A DNA stretch of 64,000 nt from Bog-756 sp963734395 (lineage in GTDB: Bacteria > Actinomycetota > Acidimicrobiia > Acidimicrobiales > RAAP-2), in assembly GCA_963734395.1 (NCBI GenBank), contig CAVTGY010000004.1:186001-250000 (forward strand), read 5' to 3'. The translations under genes were made by a program, and so were the position numbers. Positions 1-8,187 of the stretch are shown here, piece after piece. Under the pieces are notes generated by a model. It ran no database searches and was not told where the DNA came from. It worked only from the letters and a program-made list of their open reading frames with translations. Positions within the stretch are counted from its first letter, which is position 1; each line of letters starts with the position of its first letter.

Positions 1-1381
1 CCGACCACCTCGGGTTCTCAGAACGTGACCTTCAAGGTCACCGACTCCGACTCGATCAGTTCGTCGGTGACCCTCCCGCTCACCGTGTTCGCCGACCCCG
101 GGGTCTACGTCCCGCTCACCCCGACACGGATCTGTGACACCCGGGCCAACAACCCGTCCCATCTGTCCGGGGCTGCCGCCCAGTGCAGCAACGGGACGAC
201 AGGGAGGACCCTGGCGGCCGGGGGGACCCTGACCTTCGACGTGGCCGGTGACTTCTCGGTGCCCGCTTCCAACGTGACCGCAGTGGTGCTGTCGGTGGCC
301 ACCGCCAACTCGAAGGGCCCGGGGCACTTCACCCTGTTCCCGGCCGGGGCCACCCAGCCGACCGCCGCCAACCTCAACTACGCCACCGGCCAGGTGGTCC
401 CCAACCTGGTCGAGGTGGGCACCGGTGCCGGAGGGGCGGTCTCGCTGTACTCGTCGGCCGCCTCCGACGCCATCGTCGACCTCGAGGGCTATGTGACCAC
501 CACCCCCCAGTCCGGGGCCGGTCTCTACAACGCCCTTTCTCCGGCCCGGATCTGTGACACCCGGGGATCCAATCCCTCCGGACTCTCCGGTGGTGCCACC
601 CAGTGCAACACCAATACCGCCCACGGCAGCCCGGACAACCTGATCGGGCCCAACAACCCGCTGACCATCAATGTGGAGGGCGTAGGGGGAGTCCCGGCCT
701 CGGGGGTCTCGGCGGTGGTGCTGAACGTGGCCGTGGCCAAGGCGGGTGCTGCCGGATTTGTGACCGTCTATCCGGCCGGTGACGCCCGACCGGGTGCCTC
801 CAACGTCAACTACACCGCCGGTGTGGCGGTGGGCAACCGGGTGATCGTGCCGGTCTCACCGTCGGGCCAGGTGACCCTCTATGCCACCGCGGCCACCGAC
901 ATCATCGTCGACGTCTCGGGCTGGTTCACCGCAACTGGTGGGACGACAGGGGCCGAGTTCACCCCCGAGGTGGACCCGGTACGGATCTGTGACACCCGGG
1001 GGTCCAACCCCTCGGGACTGGTTCCCCCCTATACCCAGTGCAACACCAACACCGCCCATCCGAGCCCGGACAACCCGCTGGTGGCCGGGACCTCGGACAC
1101 CATCCAGGCCACCGGCCTGGCCAACGTGCCCACCGGGGCCACCGCCGCCGTCTTGAACCTGGCCGACGTCAACCCCGAGTGCGGGGTCCAACCTCACCGT
1201 CTATCCCTCCGGTGTCCCGCCGACCACCTCGGACGTCAACCCGCCCACCGGCGGGGTGGCCTCCAACCTGGTGGTGGCCACCCTGACCAACTCGGGCTCC
1301 TTCGAGGTGGCCAACCGGGGATCTGGCCACACCGACATCGTCATCGACGTGGCCGGTTGGTACACGACGCCGCCGGTTTGA
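1..1381 (+). CDS. Repetitive secreted surface protein, C-terminal part, frameshifted
   Basis: The reading frame is open from the first base, so the N-terminus lies outside the window. The visible part has three units of roughly 140 residues, each beginning with the near-identical motif RICDTR followed by NPS.L and a Q-C pair; the motif is encoded near 128, 547 and 981. Units end in beta-rich segments of the type IIVDVSGWF. I know such repeats from actinobacterial cell-surface proteins but cannot name the family or a ligand. Around 1170-1190 the frame breaks: the open frame runs on as Arg/His-rich nonsense to 1428, while the +1 frame continues the repeat (SNLTVYPSG ... VIDVAGWYTT) and stops at 1379-1381. 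One extra base there, perhaps in the GGGG run, explains this. It ends 15 bp before the convergent binding protein. Confidence 0.6.
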
Positions 1382-1396
1382 GCTCGGAGATCGCGA

Positions 1397-2743
1397 TTAT
1401 GTCCCCGGGGTTCCCGGCGGCGGTGTGACCGGAACAGGGTTCTTCATGCCCTGAGCCAGGCACACGAAGACCTGGGTGCCCTTGGCGAAGACGGAGGTGT
1501 ATGTCTTGCCGTGCACCTGGACCATGGCGTTGCAGGTGGGATAGGTCGTCTTGGAGTGCGCATTCTCCCAATTGGTCACCGTGGTCAGGCCGCCGGCCGT
1601 GAAGTTGGTGATCTTGTTGGTGATGTTGATGATGTTTGCCTGGGTGAGGTTGTTCCCGGCTTGCCTGATCGCCTCCGTCAACAGGGCGGCCGACTGCCAA
1701 CCTTGTGAGGCCACGCCGTTGAAGGTGAACGCCGGTTCGTACTTGTTCATCTCCTTGACGTAGTTGACCATGCCCCCATAGATGTTGGGGTACTTGACCG
1801 CCTCGTACGGGACAACGCCGGTCAGGTTGACGATCACGCCCTGCATCAGGCTGCTGTACTGACTGAGCAGTGACTGGTCGTACCCGCTCACCCACAGTTG
1901 GTGGATCTTCAGCCCGTACTGCTGGATATCCCTGGCCATGGTGATGTTGTCCGAGTCCTGCATGCAGGAGAAGACGAATTGAGTCCCGGTTTGCTGCATT
2001 CGCTGGACGGCCGACGAATAGCTGCCGCCGAGTTGGGCACCGAGGTCCTCATAGGTGACGTTGTAACCCGCTTCCTTCAGACCGGCCCCCCAGGCGTTGC
2101 ATGCGTTATAGGAGGAGGTGATGGCGGGTCCGTAGCTGATCACCGCGGCATTGGTCGATTTGGTCTGCTTCATGAGGAAGGCAACGGTGGCGTCCTGCGA
2201 GCTGTCGTTCTGCACCGACCCCCCGGCGGCGAAGAGATTGGGCTGATCAGACCAGTTCCCGCTGACGTTGTAGCCGTAGGTGGGAGTCTTGGTCTCCACG
2301 AAGTAGTTGGGGGTGAACCAGTACGACGCCACCATCGCCGCAAAGGCATGATCCTGGTCGATCAAGGTGTGGGTGTCCTGGGTGAACTGGCTGGGCTGTC
2401 CTCCGTCATCGAGGTCGTAGGCGAGGTTCAACTTCCGGCCGTTGATGCCTCCTTCGGCATTGATCATGTCGAAATAGGCCTCGACCCCGGGCACCAGGCC
2501 ATCGAAGTCCGCGGCGATGGCGCCGCTTCTACTGGAGATGGCACCAACGTTGATGGACGTGGCAGTAACGCCGGGAGATCCCGATGCCGGGACAGTACCG
2601 GTGTTGGTGGACGACGTCGACGACCCGCCAGATCCGGTGGTCGTCGTAGTTGTGGTGCCTGGTGACGAGCACCCGACCGCGACCATAGTGATCGCCACGA
2701 CCAGCGCACTGGCTACAAATCGGTTCCGTCGACGTTGCCTCAT
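1397..2743 (-). CDS. ABC-type substrate-binding lipoprotein (Peripla_BP_6, branched-chain amino acid type)
   Basis: This would be the extracytoplasmic binding subunit of an ABC importer for a small ligand of the branched-chain amino acid, amide or urea type. The 448-residue product starts with Arg-rich MRQRRRNRF, a hydrophobic stretch and the lipobox VAVGC, so it should be lipid-anchored outside the membrane. A Thr/Ser/Gly linker follows, then a two-lobed type I binding fold with the family features INVGAISSRSG, YFDMINAEGGINGRKL and a late YGGM segment. I start at the ATG at 2743 because the longer open frame only adds a non-hydrophobic Arg-rich stretch. No permease or ATPase gene lies nearby, so the partner transporter is elsewhere and the ligand cannot be told. 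Confidence 0.88.
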   Translation of the reverse strand: MRQRRRNRFVASALVVAITMVAVGCSSPGTTTTTTTGSGGSSTSSTNTGTVPASGSPGVTATSINVGAISSRSGAIAADFDGLVPGVEAYFDMINAEGGINGRKLNLAYDLDDGGQPSQFTQDTHTLIDQDHAFAAMVASYWFTPNYFVETKTPTYGYNVSGNWSDQPNLFAAGGSVQNDSSQDATVAFLMKQTKSTNAAVISYGPAITSSYNACNAWGAGLKEAGYNVTYEDLGAQLGGSYSSAVQRMQQTGTQFVFSCMQDSDNITMARDIQQYGLKIHQLWVSGYDQSLLSQYSSLMQGVIVNLTGVVPYEAVKYPNIYGGMVNYVKEMNKYEPAFTFNGVASQGWQSAALLTEAIRQAGNNLTQANIINITNKITNFTAGGLTTVTNWENAHSKTTYPTCNAMVQVHGKTYTSVFAKGTQVFVCLAQGMKNPVPVTPPPGTPGT

Positions 2744-3067
2744 GGCCACACTTTCATCGGTAGCTGATTGATTGCGATGCACTTGTTTGGGTCCGGCGCG
2801 CCGTCTTCTCTCGCTCCGGCCGAGGGTGGAAGGTCGACTCTTTGGGTGAGTGTACGGCACCCCGGACATTGAAGGACGGAGCTCGGTATTGGAAGTTTCG
2901 ACTCGCTGACGCCCGAACGGGATACCAAGCGTGACCGAACGGCCACCATCTGCGCGCGAGGCACGCTTGCGGTAGCGAGACTCATTGACAAGTTCACACG
3001 CCCCGTTCGTAGCATGTAGGGGAGAGGCTTGAAGTAGCCGTCGAAGATCGCACTCCGACGGGAGCTG
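2744..3067. other. Intergenic region upstream of the binding-protein lipoprotein
   Basis: No convincing gene is seen. The minus-strand open frame across it looks like a shadow: it has no family features and runs into the lipoprotein start. The region probably holds the lipoprotein promoter and, on the plus strand, the -35-like hexamer listed separately. Confidence 0.5.
2985..3015 (+). promoter_or_regulatory. Candidate promoter for the leader ORF / dnaJ-like gene
   Basis: A perfect TTGACA (2985-2990) is followed after 19 bp by TAGCAT (3010-3015). The spacer is longer than the usual 17 bp, so this is only a candidate. It points to the 66-codon ORF and the J-domain gene downstream. Confidence 0.3.
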
Positions 3068-3070
3068 GTG

Positions 3071-3271
3071 ATGGGATCACACTCCAGTGAGCAAGGGGCG
3101 ACGGGTATGGAAGTGGAGCGGTTGGATTGCCCCGCCTTCCAGCGCGGACGCCGGCCCGTTGCCGTCACTCCTCGCCCCACCGGGGGTCGTTCAACGACCA
3201 CCATCCATTCGGGTGCATCGGTCGTCACCATGGACACGCTGGTGAAGCGAGTCGGCCGGCCCGATGTTTGA
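3071..3271 (+). CDS. Possible small leader ORF overlapping the J-domain gene
   Basis: This is a 66-codon frame starting at ATG 3071 (or GTG 3068) just after a good GGGAG ribosome site, and its TGA (3269-3271) overlaps the ATG of the J-domain gene by 8 bases. That arrangement is typical of translational coupling. The sequence (MGSHSSEQG ... VKRVGRPDV) matches no family I recognise and has no signal or membrane segment. It could be a chance frame; only the ribosome site and the overlap support it. Confidence 0.3.
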   Translation: MGSHSSEQGATGMEVERLDCPAFQRGRRPVAVTPRPTGGRSTTTIHSGASVVTMDTLVKRVGRPDV

Positions 3272-4205
3272 CGACGTCTTCACTCGCAAAGCAGTCTCCG
3301 AAGAGGACTACCAGGTCCTCGGTCTGACCTCGTCGGCGACCATGGGCGAAGTCACCAACAGGTACCACGTCCTGTCCAAGAAGAATCACCCGGACGCCGA
3401 GGACGGCAGCTCGTTCATCTTCAAGCAGATCGCCGCCGCATACGAGAGGATCCGGGCCGATCGGGTCGGCGGGTCCCACAACCCGCATCTTCGCCACGAA
3501 TCGGCCAACGGTCAGTCGGCGGGGCGCGGACACCCGGGCGTGAAGCCTTCCAGGTCCCCAAGCGGGTGGGTGTGGCGGGTGACCCTGGTCAGCCACTGGC
3601 GTTGGTTATGGGCCACCGTCGTCGCACTGGTCCTCGTGGCGGTCGTCGGGACTCTCTCGTTCACCGGCGCCGAATCACATGGCAGCGCGGCCTCGGTGGC
3701 GGCCACGACACCCGCACCCACGCCACGACCGACCTCCATCGCCACCAGAGTCGTTGAGATGCCGTCACGACCTCACGCCGCCGGCGTTCCTACCACTGCG
3801 GATCCCGCCACGACGGCTCCTCCGCCTGTTGCCTGCCCGACAGGTACCTTGACGGCAACCGGGGGCGTTTCGATCGTCACCGATTCCATCACCAGCGGGC
3901 AGTGGGAGGCGGACGTGTCCGGCAGTGTCACCAACCAGATGACCGCGCCGGTCCTCGTCCTGTCGGCCGGCATCCAGCTCGAGAACCAGAGCGGGGCGCT
4001 CCTCGAGCCGCCACTCGCCGCCGGGGGTGGTGGTGCGACACTCAACCCGGGCCAGTCGATATCCATCGATGACAACCAGGTCCAGACGGTGGCATCGTCG
4101 GGACTGCCCCGGGTCGTGTCCACGTTGATCACCTGGGAGTGGCCGACCAACACCCCGTTTGCGTCCTGCCCGCACGCCATGGCGGCGGTGCCCAACGTCG
4201 GCTGA
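3264..4205 (+). CDS. Membrane-anchored J-domain (DnaJ-like) protein
   Basis: The 313-residue product opens with a J domain of about 65 residues (DYQVLGL, then the diagnostic HPD in KKNHPDAEDG, then AYERI), so it should stimulate an Hsp70 partner on the cytoplasmic side. A linker leads to one hydrophobic helix near residues 110-135 (WLWATVVALVLVAVVG). After it comes a Pro/Thr-rich stretch and an outer domain of about 120 residues with two cysteines, rich in beta-type sequence (GQWEADVSGSVTNQ). There is no Gly/Phe region or zinc-finger domain, so it is not a general DnaJ. The outer domain is unknown to me; a link between envelope sensing or assembly and Hsp70 is inference. Confidence 0.75.
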   Translation: MFDDVFTRKAVSEEDYQVLGLTSSATMGEVTNRYHVLSKKNHPDAEDGSSFIFKQIAAAYERIRADRVGGSHNPHLRHESANGQSAGRGHPGVKPSRSPSGWVWRVTLVSHWRWLWATVVALVLVAVVGTLSFTGAESHGSAASVAATTPAPTPRPTSIATRVVEMPSRPHAAGVPTTADPATTAPPPVACPTGTLTATGGVSIVTDSITSGQWEADVSGSVTNQMTAPVLVLSAGIQLENQSGALLEPPLAAGGGGATLNPGQSISIDDNQVQTVASSGLPRVVSTLITWEWPTNTPFASCPHAMAAVPNVG

Positions 4206-4392
4206 TTTGCACCTCCACCCGGTGTCGCCGGGCCCCGGAGCAGAGTGGCGACTCGCAGATGGAGGGGTGCAGGCTCATCTACTCCGAGTACCCGGCAGTT
4301 TCCCTATCGGCAACATTCGATCGGGGCTTGAGCGATTTTCTGATGTTTTGGGAGGACTGGCCCCCGCACCGCTCGCGACCAGGGAGTTCGCT

Positions 4393-4752
4393 CTATGCGG
4401 CCAGACGGCGAATGCTTTGCTCCACGATGAGGCTGGCATGGCACTTTTTCGACGTCGCCGCCCGTTGGACGAGATTGGCCAGGTAGATGGCCCAATTCAT
4501 CAGATCGTCCTTCGGCGAGCGGCCGATGAGGGGTACCGGCTCACTGCGGAGGTCCATTTCGGCGGCCTCCACGACGGCGGTTCGCAGTACCTTCATGGCG
4601 GTCCTGGTCTCCTCGAGATCCATGGCGCCCTGCCGCATCCAAGCGGTAAGGCCCAGCTCAAGGGCTAGATCCGGGAGGGAACTGGCTGAGGGTGCCAGCT
4701 CGGCAAGGCCTCTGAGCACGGTGGGGGCGAAGCCGTCGGCGCTCGAATCCAT
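4393..4752 (-). CDS. Hypothetical protein divergent from ku
   Basis: The 119-residue protein is mostly helical, with no signal peptide or membrane segment and no family I recognise. It ends in a well-formed helical stretch (NWAIYLANLVQRA ... LIVEQSIRRLAA). I start at ATG 4752; the longer frame to 4833 would run into the ku start region. It is transcribed away from ku with about 65 bp between the two starts, so the genes probably share a promoter region. The position next to Ku and LigD makes a role linked to DNA repair possible, but only by context. Confidence 0.55.
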   Translation of the reverse strand: MDSSADGFAPTVLRGLAELAPSASSLPDLALELGLTAWMRQGAMDLEETRTAMKVLRTAVVEAAEMDLRSEPVPLIGRSPKDDLMNWAIYLANLVQRAATSKKCHASLIVEQSIRRLAA

Positions 4753-4819
4753 GGCCTCAGTGTGACGAATGGGTGTATCAGGGTGGTGGATAAGGGCTGA
4801 CCTGGGTAAAGCTATGCCC

Positions 4820-5752
4820 ATGGCACGAACCATTTGGAAGGGCGCGCTCAGCTTCGGACTGGTGAATGTTCCGGTCGGGCTCTATCCCGCCACCCAGGAC
4901 AAGAACATCCACTTCAATCAATTCGAATCCGGGACATCGGATCGGATCCGGTACAAGAAGGTCAATGAGCGAACGGGCAACGAGGTCGAGACCCGGGACA
5001 TCGTCAAGGGTGTGGATCTCGGAGGCGGTGAGTACGTCATCCTCAGCGATGAGGACCTGATTGCCGCCGAGCCGCAGAAATCGAGGCTCATCGAGATCAC
5101 CGACTTCGTGGACCTCGACCAGATCGATCCAATCTACTTCCGTACCACCTACTACCTCGCACCTGTTGGTGAAGCGGCGGACAAGGCCTACGCCCTCCTA
5201 CGTCAAGTGATGCTGAACGCCAACAAAGTCGCCATCGGTACCTTGGTCATGCGGAACAAGGAATATCCGGTGGCCATTCGGTCGGATGCAGACGTGCTCA
5301 AACTGGAGACGATGTACTTCGCCGACGAGATCCGGTCACCCAGCAAGGAGCTCCCCGAACTTCCCGACGCAGTAGACCTGAGCGATCGCGAGGTCTCCAT
5401 GGCCCAGCTTCTGCTCGAATCGATGGAGAGTGAATGGGATCCCAACAGATACCACGACACGCACCGAAAGAAGGTCGAAGCCCTGGTCGAGGAGAAGCGT
5501 CAGGGCAGAGAAGTGGTCGCCAACGTGGCGAAGGCTCCCAGCGCCACCAAAGTCGTCGATCTGATGGATGTGTTGAGCGCGAGTATCGACTCGGTCAAGT
5601 CCAGACGGGGCGGCGGCGATGGAGCTCCGAGCGCCAAGAGCGGGAGGTCGGTCGGTCGCCCGGCTGCGGTCAAGAAGGTGACCAAGCCGATCAAGGTGGG
5701 CGGCGCCAAGAAGGTGAACTCCAAAGCGCCCGCTCGTCGAAAGGCCTCCTGA
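4820..5752 (+). CDS. ku: Ku protein, non-homologous end joining
   Basis: Bacterial Ku forms a homodimeric ring that binds double-strand DNA ends and recruits LigD. The N-terminus is textbook (MARTIWKGALSFGLVNVPV), followed by the Ku core with NVK-type beta-barrel segments, YYLAP, VIGTLVMR-like IGTLVMRNKE and a final MAQLLLESM helix pair. After the core (about residue 250) comes a Lys/Arg/Ala-rich tail (KKVTKPIKVGG), as in longer actinobacterial Ku proteins, where basic tails help DNA binding. ATG 4820 is preferred; ATG 4814 lies two codons upstream. The phosphoesterase-ligase gene follows after 73 bp in the same direction, making an end-joining operon. Confidence 0.95.
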   Translation: MARTIWKGALSFGLVNVPVGLYPATQDKNIHFNQFESGTSDRIRYKKVNERTGNEVETRDIVKGVDLGGGEYVILSDEDLIAAEPQKSRLIEITDFVDLDQIDPIYFRTTYYLAPVGEAADKAYALLRQVMLNANKVAIGTLVMRNKEYPVAIRSDADVLKLETMYFADEIRSPSKELPELPDAVDLSDREVSMAQLLLESMESEWDPNRYHDTHRKKVEALVEEKRQGREVVANVAKAPSATKVVDLMDVLSASIDSVKSRRGGGDGAPSAKSGRSVGRPAAVKKVTKPIKVGGAKKVNSKAPARRKAS

Positions 5753-5825
5753 CCTCCGCGGGCCCGGATCCGGCGGCGGTGATCGGAGCAGCCGCCAAGG
5801 TGGGCACTCGGATCCCGGTCCCCGG

Positions 5826-7292
5826 ATGAACGAGGACTCCCTGGCCGAGTACCGCGGCAAACGTCGGTCCTCTCGGACCCCCGAGCCGATTCCCTCCACC
5901 TCGGAGGACGGAGGACGACGGGGGACCAAAGCCGGCCGACAGGCAACGTTCGTGGTCCAAGAGCACCATGCCTCGAGCCTCCATTGGGACTTCCGACTCG
6001 AGCACGAGGGAGTCCTGGCGTCGTGGGCGCTGCCCAAGGGAGTTCCGATGACTCCCGCCGACAACCACCTGGCCGTGCAAGTCGAGGACCACCCGTTGGA
6101 GTACGGCTCGTTCAGCGGCACCATTCCGGCGGGGGAGTACGGCGCCGGCAACGTCTCTTTGTGGGACCGGGGCACCTACCGGTGCGAGAAGTGGAACACA
6201 CGCGAGGTCATTGTCGTCCTGCACGGCGAACGGGTCCGCGGGCGGTACGTGCTGTTCCAGACCAGAGACAAGCAGTGGATGATCCACCGCATGGATCCAC
6301 CCGCCGAGGGCTATGAGCCCCTGCCTCGCGAGCTTTCACCGATGCTGGCACTGTCTGGTGGTCTCCCCGAGGACGATGGGGAGTGGGCGATCGAATTCAA
6401 GTGGGACGGAATCCGAGTCCTGTTGTGGGTCGACGGTGGTCGCCCCCGCGCCGTGAGCCGGGGTGGCCACGACATCACCAGGTCATTCCCCGAGCTGGCG
6501 GCACTGGCCGAGTCGGTCGGGTCGGACCAGGTCGTCCTCGATGGTGAGATGGTGGTGCTGGACGAGGACGGCCGACCCTCCTTCTCCCGGCTTCAACATC
6601 GGATCCACACCGCGTCGGACAAGGATTCCCGGCGCGCCGCGAGCATCGATCCAGCGAGCATGGTGATCTTCGATCTCCTCCACCTCAACGGCCGATCTCT
6701 ACTTGCCGACTCCTACGACGACCGCCGGACGGCCCTCGAGCAGTTGGCCCTTGCCGGCCCGAGCTGGGGAGTCACCCCGTCCTTCACCCGGGAACCGGCG
6801 GAGGACGTTCTCCGCTCCGCCGTCGAACTGGGAATGGAGGGCGTGGTGGCCAAGCGGCGAACCAGCCGTTACCGCCCCGGAGCCCGCAGTGGTGACTGGA
6901 TCAAGGTCAAGAACCACCGGACCCAGGAAGTGATCATCGGGGGCTGGACCGAGGGCCGGGGCGATCGACGTTCCACGTTCGGCGCACTTCTGCTGGGCCT
7001 GCCCGTGGAGGGGTCAGGTCGGGGGCTGACCTATGTGGGCAAGGTGGGTACCGGCTTCTCCCGCGCCGCACGGGAGGAGCTGATGAACGACTTCGAGGGC
7101 AACGTGCGCAAGTCGAGCCCCTTCGTGAGCACCCTGCCCGGCTCGCTGGAGCGGGCGGCACACTGGGTCCGCCCGACCCGGGTGGGAGAGGTTCAATTCA
7201 GCGAGTGGACTCCTGACGGCATCTTGCGCCACCCGGTGTGGCGAGGCATTCGAACCGACAAATCTGCCAAGGATGTCCGCCTTGAGCAGTGA
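5826..7292 (+). CDS. ligD: LigD-type 3'-phosphoesterase and ATP-dependent DNA ligase
   Basis: The 488-residue protein carries two of the three LigD activities. Residues about 40-160 are the 3'-phosphoesterase domain (HHASSLHWDFRLEHEG with the metal-binding His/Asp, then PAGEYGAG and the late MIHRMD). Residues about 170-480 are an ATP-dependent ligase: EFKWDGIR with the adenylated Lys near residue 192, then EGVVAKR and WIKVK (motifs IV and V). A polymerase domain is absent here but encoded by the next gene, which overlaps the end by 20 bases. It should seal ends held by Ku after 3'-end cleaning. The start at ATG 5826 leaves a short basic leader before the first domain. Confidence 0.93.
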   Translation: MNEDSLAEYRGKRRSSRTPEPIPSTSEDGGRRGTKAGRQATFVVQEHHASSLHWDFRLEHEGVLASWALPKGVPMTPADNHLAVQVEDHPLEYGSFSGTIPAGEYGAGNVSLWDRGTYRCEKWNTREVIVVLHGERVRGRYVLFQTRDKQWMIHRMDPPAEGYEPLPRELSPMLALSGGLPEDDGEWAIEFKWDGIRVLLWVDGGRPRAVSRGGHDITRSFPELAALAESVGSDQVVLDGEMVVLDEDGRPSFSRLQHRIHTASDKDSRRAASIDPASMVIFDLLHLNGRSLLADSYDDRRTALEQLALAGPSWGVTPSFTREPAEDVLRSAVELGMEGVVAKRRTSRYRPGARSGDWIKVKNHRTQEVIIGGWTEGRGDRRSTFGALLLGLPVEGSGRGLTYVGKVGTGFSRAAREELMNDFEGNVRKSSPFVSTLPGSLERAAHWVRPTRVGEVQFSEWTPDGILRHPVWRGIRTDKSAKDVRLEQ

Positions 7293-8178
7293 CGGATCGA
7301 TCAAGACGACGGTTGCCGGTCGGGAGATGACCGTGTCCAATCTGGACAAGGAGTTCTACCCGGCCACTGGGTTCACCAAGGGGGAGATGCTCGACTACTA
7401 CGCACGGGTGGCCCCGATGATGCTCACCCACATCGCTGACCGTCCTTTGACCATGAAGCGGTTCCCCAACGGCGTCGATTCCCCCTATTTCTTCGAAAAG
7501 CACGTCCCGCGGCACGCACCGGAATGGCTGGCACGAGCGGAGGTTCCCTCGACTTCGAGGGGCGGTCCCGTCGAGTACGCGGTGGTCTGCGATCTCGCCG
7601 GACTGATCTGGGCGGCCAATCTGGGAACCGTCGAATTCCATGTCCCCCTGTGGCATGTGGGGAGACGACGGGCACTCCCCGCGCCACCCGACCACATGGT
7701 GTTCGACCTCGACCCGGGAGAGGGTACGACCATCGTCGAATGTTGCACCGTCGGCCGCTACATCGCCGACATCCTCAGCGAACGAGATCTGGTTTGCCGA
7801 CCGAAGACCAGTGGCTCCAAGGGCCTGCAGCTGTACGTCCACCTTCCCGGCCGTCCGACCTGGGACAAGGTTCGCGAGGAAGCGCATCGTATTGCCATCC
7901 GCCTCGAACACGACTACCCGGACCTGGTGGTGTCCTCGATGCGCAAGAACCTCAGGCAGGGCAAGGTTCTCATCGACTGGAGCCAGAATCATCCGGCAAA
8001 GACCACGGTTGCCGCGTATTCCCTGCGGGCCGGCGCCGAGCCCACCGTTTCGACGCCGGTCGGATGGGAAGAGGTGACCGATTGCGAAGAACGGGAGGAC
8101 CCCACCGTGCTCCGCTTCACCGCTGCCGATGTTCTCGAGAGGGTCGGCGAGCTCGGCGATCTGTTCTCGGAGGTATAG
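7273..8178 (+). CDS. LigD-type polymerase (primase-polymerase) domain protein
   Basis: This stand-alone 301-residue protein corresponds to the polymerase domain of LigD, an archaeo-eukaryotic primase-like enzyme that adds nucleotides, often ribonucleotides, at breaks during end joining. Visible features are SNLDKEFYPATG, RPLTMKRFPNG with a basic substrate-binding patch, the metal-binding DLD in MVFDLDPGEG, a SGSKGLQLYV segment and VLIDWSQN. It overlaps the ligase gene by 20 bases, so translation is probably coupled. A split LigD like this is known in several actinobacteria. It ends 9 bp before the convergent phosphoesterase gene. Confidence 0.93.
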   Translation: MSALSSDGSIKTTVAGREMTVSNLDKEFYPATGFTKGEMLDYYARVAPMMLTHIADRPLTMKRFPNGVDSPYFFEKHVPRHAPEWLARAEVPSTSRGGPVEYAVVCDLAGLIWAANLGTVEFHVPLWHVGRRRALPAPPDHMVFDLDPGEGTTIVECCTVGRYIADILSERDLVCRPKTSGSKGLQLYVHLPGRPTWDKVREEAHRIAIRLEHDYPDLVVSSMRKNLRQGKVLIDWSQNHPAKTTVAAYSLRAGAEPTVSTPVGWEEVTDCEEREDPTVLRFTAADVLERVGELGDLFSEV

Positions 8179-8187
8179 GCGCTCCGG

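Noticed and set aside
1898..2665. 255-codon plus-strand frame opposite the binding lipoprotein
   Set aside because: It is the shadow of a clear lipoprotein gene, rich in Gly, Val and Arg as expected of antisense high-GC DNA.
2740..3237. 165-codon minus-strand frame upstream of the binding lipoprotein
   Set aside because: It overlaps the lipoprotein start, has no family features and contradicts the J-domain leader on the other strand.
8179..8187. Hairpin terminator between the LigD polymerase gene and the phosphoesterase gene
   Set aside because: Only 9 bp separate the convergent stops and no stable stem is evident.
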